Shown piece by piece: positions 10,542-18,103 of a stretch of DNA of 64,000 nt. The translations under genes and the position numbers were made by a program. Positions within the stretch are counted from its first letter, which is position 1. Each line of letters begins with the position of its first letter. The DNA is from Polyangium jinanense (GTDB lineage: Bacteria > Myxococcota > Polyangia > Polyangiales > Polyangiaceae), in assembly GCF_028435365.1 (NCBI RefSeq), contig NZ_JAGTJJ010000008.1, positions 62,001 to 126,000 on the forward strand, read 5' to 3'. The notes under the pieces were generated by a model, which had not been told where the DNA came from, did not search any database, and saw nothing but the letters and a program-made list of their open reading frames with translations.

Positions 10542-11453
10542 CTAGCCCCGCGCCCGCTGCTTGCGCGGCGCCGGCCCCGCCTGACCCCGCGCGCTGCTAC
10601 CGCGCGCCATCCCCTTCTGCGCCCCTCGCGCGCCGCCGGCCTGGCCGCCCCGCGCCGCCCCGCCGCTCTGCGACTGCGTCCGCGACGCTCCCTGCCCGCG
10701 CGCAGCCGGCGCCTTCTGCGCCGCCGCCGTCTTGCGCGTCTGCGTCCGCGCAGCTCCGCCCGCCACGGCCCCGCCGTTCCGCTTCTGCGCGACCGCCGCG
10801 CCACGCTTCGCCGGCGCCGCCGCCTTGGCCGCACCACGCTTCGCCGCGCCGCGCTGGGGCGCGCCACGCTGGGCCGCCCCCGCCGCCCGCTTCGGCATCG
10901 CCTGGCGCTTCGCCGGCGCGCGCTTGCGCGGAGCCGCCGCCTTCTTCGCCCCGGGCGCCTGCGTGGCCACCTGCCGCGCCGCGATGCCCAGGCTCCGCTC
11001 CAGGATCGGGCGATGCCCCTCCGCCAGGCGCTCCGAGAACCGCGACTGGAGACGATCGCCGAGCTGCTCAAGCTGCTCACGCTCCATCTCCCCCTCCGCC
11101 TGGGGCAGGAGCTCGCTCTCCTCCTCCTCGACGTGGTTCATCACGATGTCCTTGAGCGCGCCGAGCTTGGCCGAGAACGTCTCGTCGCCCACGCTGACCG
11201 ACATCAGCCGGTAGAGCGCGAAGTCCGCGACCGCGTGCTCCTCGAAGGCCTCACGGATGCGACCGCTCGGGCCGAGCGACTCCATCGCCGCCGGATAGAA
11301 GATCTCCTCCTCGATCGCCGTGTGCGCCGCGAGCGCGTTGGCGAGCTCCTCGCGCAGCGAGGCACGCTCGTCCTCGTCCTCGGCACCCTCGATCTCGCGG
11401 AACAACTCTTCGACTTCGCGGTGATGTTGCTTGAGTAGGTCGGTCGCCTTCAT
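10542..11453 (-). CDS. Hemerythrin HHE-domain protein with histone H1-like basic tail
   Basis: A 303-aa protein. Residues about 1-150 are a hemerythrin/HHE cation-binding four-helix bundle. Iron-ligand candidates are visible in LLKQHHREVEELF, AHTAIEEEIFYP, FEEHAVADF and DIVMNHVEEEESELLP. Residues about 165-303 are almost only Ala, Lys, Arg, Gly, Pro and Gln, with motifs such as KKAAAPRKRAPAKR and AAKRGAAKAAAPAKRGAA. These resemble the C-terminal tails of histone H1-like DNA-binding proteins. The start has the ribosome site GGAGCTCGAC. A DNA-bound oxygen or redox sensor, or a nucleoid protein with iron-binding capacity, is plausible but unproven. Confidence 0.85.
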   Translation of the reverse strand: MKATDLLKQHHREVEELFREIEGAEDEDERASLREELANALAAHTAIEEEIFYPAAMESLGPSGRIREAFEEHAVADFALYRLMSVSVGDETFSAKLGALKDIVMNHVEEEESELLPQAEGEMEREQLEQLGDRLQSRFSERLAEGHRPILERSLGIAARQVATQAPGAKKAAAPRKRAPAKRQAMPKRAAGAAQRGAPQRGAAKRGAAKAAAPAKRGAAVAQKRNGGAVAGGAARTQTRKTAAAQKAPAARGQGASRTQSQSGGAARGGQAGGARGAQKGMARGSSARGQAGPAPRKQRARG

Positions 11454-11848
11454 GTCGAGCTCCTCAATCCGTTCTTCTCGGCGTGCCGCGCCTCGCCGAG
11501 GCGCCGCCCTTCGTTCGTGCTCGCGGCTCCTTGCGCGTGGCATGCCAAAGCCCCCGAGGGCCCCGAGAAATGCGAGGGACGGACGGCGAAAGATGGCCGT
11601 CTAGGTCCCCGACGGAAGGCCGCGACCCGAGCGAAAGCACGAGCAAAACGAGGCAACGAGCCGAGGCGGAGGCGACCGCGAGCCGCGCACCGCGGAGGCT
11701 CGTACCCCGCTCGTCCCGCGCGCCGGTAGGCGCGATCCGAAGAGCCGTGACCGCGCGCGGTCGGCGCAGTCGATCGCGGCGGGTGGCACGGAGGTGCGCA
11801 CCCGAGGCGCACACACAGCGCGCGCGCGGGCAACAAAGGAGCAGACGG
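11454..11848. other. 395-bp intergenic region without recognised feature
   Basis: GC-rich sequence between the hemerythrin gene start and the stop of the lipoprotein gene. Apart from the ribosome site of the hemerythrin gene at its left edge, I see no convincing gene, RNA or repeat. Open frames here lack codon bias or family motifs. Confidence 0.5.
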
Positions 11849-12583
11849 CTAGGGCGCGGCCGGCGCCTCGCCCTCCACGAAGTCGAACGACGGGGGGTGG
11901 GTCGAAACCATGCGGATCACGACGGCGTCGTGGTCACGCGCACCCGGTCCGAGGACGAACGGATCGGCGCCGGCATCGAGCGCCGCGCCAAAATCCACGG
12001 CGGAAAGCCAGGATGCGACGTCGAACCGGACCTCGAGCCGCGAGGTCGCCTCGGTGACCGTACCCTCGACCTTCGTGGTCGGCACGGCGCGCTGGCCTTG
12101 AAAGAGCGGGGCGACGTCGATGTCGGCCTCGAACCGGACGGACGTGCCGGCGCGGCTGGCCACGCCCCGCACGCGTGCCGAATGCCCGCCCGGCGCCTCG
12201 GGCGAAGCCTGGGCCTCCTGCTCTGGCAAGAACCAGTGAATCCCGTAATCGTACGAGGCGCTGCGCACGTCCCCCGCGAACCCCGCGTACGTGCCGAGCG
12301 GCGTCTCCCCTTCCCCGAGGACGTCGATCGCCGTGACGCGCCGAATCTCCCCGACCGCCGCCTCGCAAAGGGTGGCCGAGCCCGAGGCGCTGGCGCAAAA
12401 ATAAGCCGGCCCGAAGGCCACACGCGCCTCGTCCAGGATGACGTCGACGTCGTCCACGACGAATTCGTTCGTCGCGGCAGAGACGAAGACCGCCGGGAAC
12501 GAAACGTCGGGCTGTCCGGTGCCGGTGCCGCAGCCGGCGAGGGCAAGGACAAACGGCAAAAACGAGCGCAGAAGACATCGCAT
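11849..12583 (-). CDS. Putative lipoprotein paired with a TonB-dependent receptor
   Basis: A 244-aa protein with a lipoprotein signal (LRSFLPFVLALAGC, lipobox cysteine about residue 18). The mature part has no motif I recognise; it has alternating strand-like segments and pairs such as YFCASASGSATLC. The ATG at 12583 has the ribosome site GGAGGTCCGTC. It begins 14 bp after the stop of the TonB-dependent receptor, so the two are likely one transcript. A periplasmic or surface substrate-binding partner of the receptor is the natural guess; substrate unknown. Confidence 0.75.
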   Translation of the reverse strand: MRCLLRSFLPFVLALAGCGTGTGQPDVSFPAVFVSAATNEFVVDDVDVILDEARVAFGPAYFCASASGSATLCEAAVGEIRRVTAIDVLGEGETPLGTYAGFAGDVRSASYDYGIHWFLPEQEAQASPEAPGGHSARVRGVASRAGTSVRFEADIDVAPLFQGQRAVPTTKVEGTVTEATSRLEVRFDVASWLSAVDFGAALDAGADPFVLGPGARDHDAVVIRMVSTHPPSFDFVEGEAPAAP

Positions 12584-12597
12584 GACGGACCTCCGGC

Positions 12598-15267
12598 TCA
12601 AAGGTGGAAGGTCAAATTGCCGAGGATCGTGAGCGGCGATCCGGCGGAAATGTGGCGCGCGGGCAGATACGAGGGGATGTCGCTCGTCCGCCAGTCGGAG
12701 ACGAAGACGTACTCGGTGTCCGCGTACCGAGCGTTGAGCAGGTTCGTGGCATCGACGCCGACCTCCACGAAATCGCGGCGCAAGCCGAGCGAAGCGTCGA
12801 CGACGAAGACGGGCCGCGCCTCCTGGGCATACGGGAGCGGGCGCGGCGAGAGGAAGGTCGCGCCATACCCGGCGCGAGCGACGAGGGGTTTGCCGAGGAA
12901 CGTGCCGAGGGTTTTTCGGTAGGAGACGTCGGTCCGCACGACGACGGGCGGAACGAAGGGGAGCGATTGTCCCTCGACATAGGGCGGCGTGGGGTTTTCT
13001 GGGGTCGGCGGCGGCGGCGAATCGAGGGTGGCCCGGACGAACGTGGCGCTGATCGAGGCGTTGAAGCCGGTCAGGGGGTTTGCCTGGAGGTAGGCGACGA
13101 GGCCGCGGCGGGTGGTCGGGCCGATCCGCTCGAGCCGGCCTTCCTCGGCGTCGAAGGCGAGGTCGTAGGAGAGGCGGGTTTCGTAGGCGACGAGGGTGGC
13201 CGAGAGGCGAGCGCGTTCGTATTGGACACGCGCGCCGGCCTCGTAGCTGTGGACCGTGGCGAAAGGAGCCTGCTCGCCTTCTTCGAGCTGCCGGGCCTGC
13301 GGGGAGCGATAGCCGCGGCCATACGCGGCGAAGAGGCGCAAGGAGGGCAAGGGGTCGACCTCGAGCGTGGCGCGCGGGCCCCAGGCAATGCCGGCGGCGG
13401 TGCGACGATACCCGACGAAATGGGTTTCTTCGCGGAAGGCGGGGATCTGGTTGCCGAGGCGATCGTCGATATCGAAAGAGATGAGGTCGGCGCGGAGGCC
13501 GCCGCGCAGGCGCGCCCAGCGGGAGAAGGTGAACAGGGCGTCGGCGAAGGCGCCGATGCGGAGGGAGCGGACGGTGGCGTCGACGCGGCGGTCCCAGGTC
13601 TCGTTTTGCGGGGCTTCGAGGAGGTTTTGCGCCTGCTCGATGGAATGGGCCTCGGCGTCGGCGCCGAGGGTGAGCTGGGCCTTGAGCCAGGAAGCCGCCT
13701 CGTACCGGCGGGTGCGATACGAAGCGCGGGCGCCGAAGCCGCCGTCGTCGTTCGATTGCTCGATGAGGTCGCCGCGGCCGGCCCAGGTGGGCCGGAGGCG
13801 CGAGCGCTGGGTGTAGCCGGTGAAATTGAGCCGGCTGCGATAGGTGGCGTAGGCGCCCCAGAGGCCGAAGCTGGCCTCGGAGTTGTCGTCGCCGGTGCGC
13901 TGGAGGGAAACACTCGCCTGCGTGCGGGTGGCCGCGGCGGATTGCGAGCGGGCGGAGGTGTCGGGGTAGGCGTCGTAGAAAGCGATGATCCGGCGGTCGA
14001 TGTCGTCGCGGCGGAGAACGCCCGCGGCGCTGGAGCGGGCCCCATAAGCGGAGAGGTGGACGAGGGCGGAGAGGTCGCCCGGGAGCTCGAATCGGTACTG
14101 TCCGGTAAAACCTCCCGAGATGCTGCCACGCACGCCGTCGCCGAAGCCGTCCGTGGTGCGCACGACGGCCGCGCCGAAGGTCTCTTCGGACTGACCGGCA
14201 GGCGCGAAGATGGCGACGAGGCGCTTCGTATTGAACGAGCCGTACGAGGCGGTGGCGTGGACGCCGCGTTCCTCGACGCCGAGGTCGAAATCGACGCTGC
14301 CCGCGACGGCGAAATCACCCTGGTGCGGATCGTAGACGCCCTCGAGGACGCGCACGCTGCGCACGGTCTCGGGAATCAGGACATTGAGGTCGGCATAGCC
14401 CTGCCCGTGAATGTGGGAGGGTTGATTGATGGGAATCGTGCCGCCGACGGTGAACTGGATGTCCTGGCCATGATCGGCGTCGAAGCCGCGGAGATAAACG
14501 CGCTGGGCAACGGCGTCGCCCTCGGGGCGCATGACGTGGAAGCCAGGCGCGGATTTGAGGAGGTCGGCGGTGGTGGGGCGCGGGGCGCTGTCGAGGACGG
14601 CGCGGCCGAGGCGGAAGTCGGAGGCGCCGCGGCGCGGAGGGTTCGGCCGGCCCTGGACGTGGATTTCGATGGGCTTGCCCGGTTCGGCGACGGCGTGCGG
14701 TAGCGCGAGGCCGGAGTCGAGCTCGGCCGGCTGTTCGCCGTGGGAATGCGGGTGTTTGTCCGGCGGCGGTTTGTCCGCGGGGGGCGACTTCTCCGCGGGC
14801 GCGGGCGGGCCGGGCGGAGGCGCGGCGTCCGGGGGCGTGGTGTCGGTCGGCACGCCCGGCGGGACGGGGACGGGCGGATGCGGTTCGGGCGCGAAATGGA
14901 AGGGGACACGAATGCGCGCGCGGATGGGGACGCCGTCCCGTGTGGCCGGGCTGAAGCGCCAGCGACGGACGGCGGCGAGGGCCGCGTCGTCGAAGGCTTC
15001 GCCGCCGGAGACCGCGATCTGGGCGTCGCCGACGGTGCCGTTGCGCTCGACGGTGACCAGGACCTCGACGGTGGTGTCGATGCCCTGCGCGAGCTTGTCC
15101 GGGGGATAGACGGCGTCGACGTGCTCGACGACCGTCGGAAGGGTGACGTTCGCCTGGCCCGACGGCGCCTTGGGGGCCGCGGGCGGCTGGGCGAACGCGG
15201 GGCGCGTGGCGAGGAGGCCCGCAGCTAGGGCGATGGCGTGTGACCATCGAGACAAAACGAACCTCAA
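12598..15267 (-). CDS. TonB-dependent receptor with N-terminal TonB C-terminal domain
   Basis: An 889-aa outer-membrane receptor. The start is a TTG (LRFVLSRW) with GGAGGAT just upstream, and the signal peptide ends about residue 26 (RPAFAQ). Residues about 38-125 form a TonB/energiser C-terminal domain (VDAVYPPDKLAQGIDTTVEV, then ALAAVRRWRFSPA). A Pro-rich linker with a His-rich patch (PDKHPHSHGEQ) follows. The plug spans about 215-340 (LLKSAPGFHVMRPEGD, VYLRGFDADHGQDI, VRVLEGVYDPHQGDFAVAGS), and a beta-barrel runs to the C-terminal strand LGNLTFHL. Having the TonB-type domain on the receptor itself is unusual. The His-rich linker hints at metal, but the substrate is not shown. Confidence 0.9.
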   Translation of the reverse strand: MRFVLSRWSHAIALAAGLLATRPAFAQPPAAPKAPSGQANVTLPTVVEHVDAVYPPDKLAQGIDTTVEVLVTVERNGTVGDAQIAVSGGEAFDDAALAAVRRWRFSPATRDGVPIRARIRVPFHFAPEPHPPVPVPPGVPTDTTPPDAAPPPGPPAPAEKSPPADKPPPDKHPHSHGEQPAELDSGLALPHAVAEPGKPIEIHVQGRPNPPRRGASDFRLGRAVLDSAPRPTTADLLKSAPGFHVMRPEGDAVAQRVYLRGFDADHGQDIQFTVGGTIPINQPSHIHGQGYADLNVLIPETVRSVRVLEGVYDPHQGDFAVAGSVDFDLGVEERGVHATASYGSFNTKRLVAIFAPAGQSEETFGAAVVRTTDGFGDGVRGSISGGFTGQYRFELPGDLSALVHLSAYGARSSAAGVLRRDDIDRRIIAFYDAYPDTSARSQSAAATRTQASVSLQRTGDDNSEASFGLWGAYATYRSRLNFTGYTQRSRLRPTWAGRGDLIEQSNDDGGFGARASYRTRRYEAASWLKAQLTLGADAEAHSIEQAQNLLEAPQNETWDRRVDATVRSLRIGAFADALFTFSRWARLRGGLRADLISFDIDDRLGNQIPAFREETHFVGYRRTAAGIAWGPRATLEVDPLPSLRLFAAYGRGYRSPQARQLEEGEQAPFATVHSYEAGARVQYERARLSATLVAYETRLSYDLAFDAEEGRLERIGPTTRRGLVAYLQANPLTGFNASISATFVRATLDSPPPPTPENPTPPYVEGQSLPFVPPVVVRTDVSYRKTLGTFLGKPLVARAGYGATFLSPRPLPYAQEARPVFVVDASLGLRRDFVEVGVDATNLLNARYADTEYVFVSDWRTSDIPSYLPARHISAGSPLTILGNLTFHL

Positions 15268-15355
15268 CCGATCCTCCGTCGGGCCCCTTCCGAGAGGGTG
15301 CTTTACACGGGGAGGGCGGGGAGCGGAATGCGAAAATCACGCCGCGCGGCGGATC

Positions 15356-17638
15356 TCACTCGATCGTCCCCCAGACCCGCAGCGCCGCCGCCGTGTCCGG
15401 GTCGATCGTCGCCGGCTCGCGCTTCTGCAGGTCCGACCGGGTCGACTGATCGCGCGCCATCACCCGACGGAAGAGCGCCTGCGCGGCGAGCGGGAGCGTC
15501 TCGCGGCGGTTGAAGGCGCACGTGGGGTCGAGCTCGAGGTCGCAGAGGAACGGAACGGCCTCGTAGCGGCCCGTCATGATGAGCTCGCCCCAGCGGGCGG
15601 AGAAGCGGTCGTCGAGCGTGGCGATCTGCGGCTCGAAGGAGGAGTCCTCGAGGCCCGAGGCGACGGCGGAGAGGTCGCGGCCGAGGCCAGGGCGCGAGAA
15701 GGAGATGCCGAGCGCGGAGAGGGCCGTCTGGCTGACGTCCCAGACCTCGGTGGGGAGATTGACGTGGGCGCCGCCATAACGGGCGTCCGGGAAGCGAACG
15801 TAGAGCGGGAGCGTGAGACGCGGCTCGGCGAGGTCGTCGCCCTCGGCGTAGAGCGAGGAGGCGCCGGCGGCGACGTCGCCGGTGACGACGAAGACGGTGC
15901 TCTCCCAGAGGCCGGCGGTCTTCAAGGCGGCGACGAGGCCACCGAGGGCGCGGTCCTGCGCGGACATGGCTGCCCCTTCGAGGGCGCGGACGCGCTCCTG
16001 GTCCTGCGCGGAGAGGGCGTCCTTCTTGTCCCTCCTTTTCCGCATGGTCGCGAGTTGCTGCGCCCCGCGACGCGGCTCGATGACGCCGGTGTAGGGCGTC
16101 GGCGGGAGCTGCGCTTGCTCCTTCGGCGAGACGTCCCAGGGCGGATGTCCGCCGCGCGCGTGGACGACGAGGAGCAGGCGCGCCTCGGGCGATTGGCGGA
16201 GGACGTCGGTGAGCCAGGTGGCGGCGGCGTCGAGGGGCGCGGTGGCCGGGTCGTTGCCGTAGGGGGGATATTCGACGAAATGCTCCCAGCCCTCGCCAAA
16301 GCCGAATGATTTGAAGGTGGCGGGGACGCCGGTGAACATGGCCGCGCGAATGCTGGCGTCGTGGGCGACGGCGCCGAGCGTGGTGTTCGAGGCCGGCATA
16401 CGCGCGCCGAAATCGGTGAGGGTATGGGCGCGCGGGGGCATGGCCGTGAGCAGGGAGCCAACGACGCTGCCCGGAAAGGTGGTCGGGGCGCGGTGGCGAT
16501 GGAAGGTGGTCGCCGTGAGGGCGAGGTCGGAGAGGGTCGGCAGGTGCGGCGTCGGGCCGGCATGCCAGGGCGGGAGGCTGTCGCGGTCGAGGCCGTTCAT
16601 GACGACGACGACGACGGCGCGGGTCTTGGCGGTGGCCGGCGGAGGCGCGGCCGGCAGGACGATGACCGGATCGCCGAAGAGGACACGGGCGCCCTGGGAG
16701 GTGCCTTCGGCGCGGAGCTCGAGGGTGGCGAGGGGGCCGCCCTGGGGGTCGAGGGGGACGTCGAGGTCGGTCCAGGTGGCTTTGTCGCCGCCGGTGACGT
16801 GCTGGGTGAGGACGTCGACGGGCTTCTGGCCATCGCGAAGGAGGCGGACGCGGGCGTCGGCCTCGCCGGGGCCGAGGACGCCGACGGAGGTGCGGAGGCG
16901 GGCCCCCGGCGGGAGGCGGAGGGTGCAGCGGACGGCGCCGGGGCCGCGGAGGGCGATCGAGCGGTGCGGGACGGCGGAGAGGGCGGCCTCGCGGAGGAGG
17001 ACGTCCCGCAGGGTGGGCGGGCCGTAGGTGGCGGTGCTCTCGTCGGGGACGCCGATGCGGATCCAGTCGAGGTCGACGAGGGGATCGCCGGATTTGGCGC
17101 GGCCCATGAAGCGGAAGGTGAGGGTGTGGACGCCGGGGTCGACGGGGAGCGAGGTGGCCCCGGTGGTGGCGATGCGGATCTGGTCGCGCTGGAAGTTGAG
17201 GGTGCCGAGGGGCTGGTCGTCGAGGGAGACGGTGGCCGCGCGGGCGCCAAGGCCCATGGAGCGAGCGGCGACGAAGATGGGGCTCGCCTCGGGCAGGACG
17301 AAGGTGACGCGCAGGGTGCGGTTCGAGACGCGCATCCAGGTGGAGGCGTCGTGCTCGATGGGATCGACGCCCCGCGGGGCGGTGCCGGTCCAGGCGAAGC
17401 GGCCGACCATGGCGTCGGTGCCGGTGTCGAGGAGCAGGCCGCGATGTTCGAGGTCGCAGCCGGGGAGCTGGTCGACGAGGTCAGCGACGACGCGGGCGGG
17501 CGCAGGCGGCTGGGGGGCGGCAGCGCTGGTGGTGGGCGCAGGCGTCCCCTGTTCCTGGCCCTTGCTGGGGCTGCAGGCGCTCGCGCCGAGGGCGAGGGCA
17601 AGGAGGGACGAGAGGACGAGCGGGGCGGAAGGCGTCAA
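15356..17638 (-). CDS. Alkaline-phosphatase/sulfatase superfamily lipoprotein, apparently degenerate
   Basis: About 760 aa. A lipoprotein signal (LVLSSLLALALGASAC) is followed by an N-terminal beta-sandwich-like region, and from about residue 345 an alkaline-phosphatase-superfamily domain: VVVVVMNGLDRDSLPPW, GPTPHLPTLSDLA, APTTFPGSVVGSLLTAMPP. The expected metal Asp of the first block is Asn, the sulfatase C/S-x-P-x-R site is absent, and the late DHG-type motif reads TGDVAAG. It is therefore probably not a working sulfatase. The start is uncertain: TTG at 17638 gives a clean signal, while TTG at 17755 would add 39 residues inside a duplicated region. The 5' end abuts the repeat block described next. 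Confidence 0.7.
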   Translation of the reverse strand: MTPSAPLVLSSLLALALGASACSPSKGQEQGTPAPTTSAAAPQPPAPARVVADLVDQLPGCDLEHRGLLLDTGTDAMVGRFAWTGTAPRGVDPIEHDASTWMRVSNRTLRVTFVLPEASPIFVAARSMGLGARAATVSLDDQPLGTLNFQRDQIRIATTGATSLPVDPGVHTLTFRFMGRAKSGDPLVDLDWIRIGVPDESTATYGPPTLRDVLLREAALSAVPHRSIALRGPGAVRCTLRLPPGARLRTSVGVLGPGEADARVRLLRDGQKPVDVLTQHVTGGDKATWTDLDVPLDPQGGPLATLELRAEGTSQGARVLFGDPVIVLPAAPPPATAKTRAVVVVVMNGLDRDSLPPWHAGPTPHLPTLSDLALTATTFHRHRAPTTFPGSVVGSLLTAMPPRAHTLTDFGARMPASNTTLGAVAHDASIRAAMFTGVPATFKSFGFGEGWEHFVEYPPYGNDPATAPLDAAATWLTDVLRQSPEARLLLVVHARGGHPPWDVSPKEQAQLPPTPYTGVIEPRRGAQQLATMRKRRDKKDALSAQDQERVRALEGAAMSAQDRALGGLVAALKTAGLWESTVFVVTGDVAAGASSLYAEGDDLAEPRLTLPLYVRFPDARYGGAHVNLPTEVWDVSQTALSALGISFSRPGLGRDLSAVASGLEDSSFEPQIATLDDRFSARWGELIMTGRYEAVPFLCDLELDPTCAFNRRETLPLAAQALFRRVMARDQSTRSDLQKREPATIDPDTAAALRVWGTIE

Positions 17639-18103
17639 CGCGACCAGGGTGGCGCGATGCAGAGGCGCGTCAAGCGGGCTTGTGGGGGAGAATGTATGAG
17701 AAAGGTCACCAAAAGAAGCGTGCGCGAGGGTCGCGAGGGCGTCACGTCGTCGCAAAGGCGCGTTCCCGACCGCCGCGATGCCACGACGGGAGCTCGGCCG
17801 CGGCTTTCGAGGGCCGCGATGCCGCCGAAACGGGAACGGAAGAGCTTCGCGACCGCCGCGATGTCGCCAAAATGGGAACGAAAGAGCTCCGCGACCGCTG
17901 CGATGTCGCCAAAACGGGAACGAAAGTCCTTCGCGACCGCCGCGATGTCGCCAAAACGGGAACGAAAGTCCTTCGCGATCGCCGCGAAGGCGAGGCGCAA
18001 GTTACGGAACGGCTTCGCGAGTTGCCGTGCTGGAAAGCGGAGCGGCACCGGGGTGTGGAAATCAACGCGACCAGGGCGGCGCGATGCGCAGGCGCGTCAA
18101 GCG
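17635..18103. repeat. 42-bp direct repeat (3' end of next gene duplicated) enclosing a 42-bp tandem array
   Basis: The sequences 17635-17676 and 18062-18103 match at 39 of 42 bases. The right copy is the last 14 codons, including the stop, of the large signalling gene to its right, which reads LTRLRIAPPWSR. The left copy still reads LTRLCIAPPWSR plus stop. Between them a tandem array with 42-bp period (phase points 17816, 17858, 17900, 17942) reads on the minus strand as a 14-residue unit like AKDFRSRFGDIAAV. A 137-codon frame (17635-18048, minus) runs through array and left copy, but I cannot show that it is expressed. Confidence 0.75.

Noticed and set aside
12604..14703. 699-codon frame antisense to the TonB-dependent receptor
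   Set aside because: Shadow frame rich in Gly, Glu and Asp repeats; the receptor has clear plug and barrel motifs.
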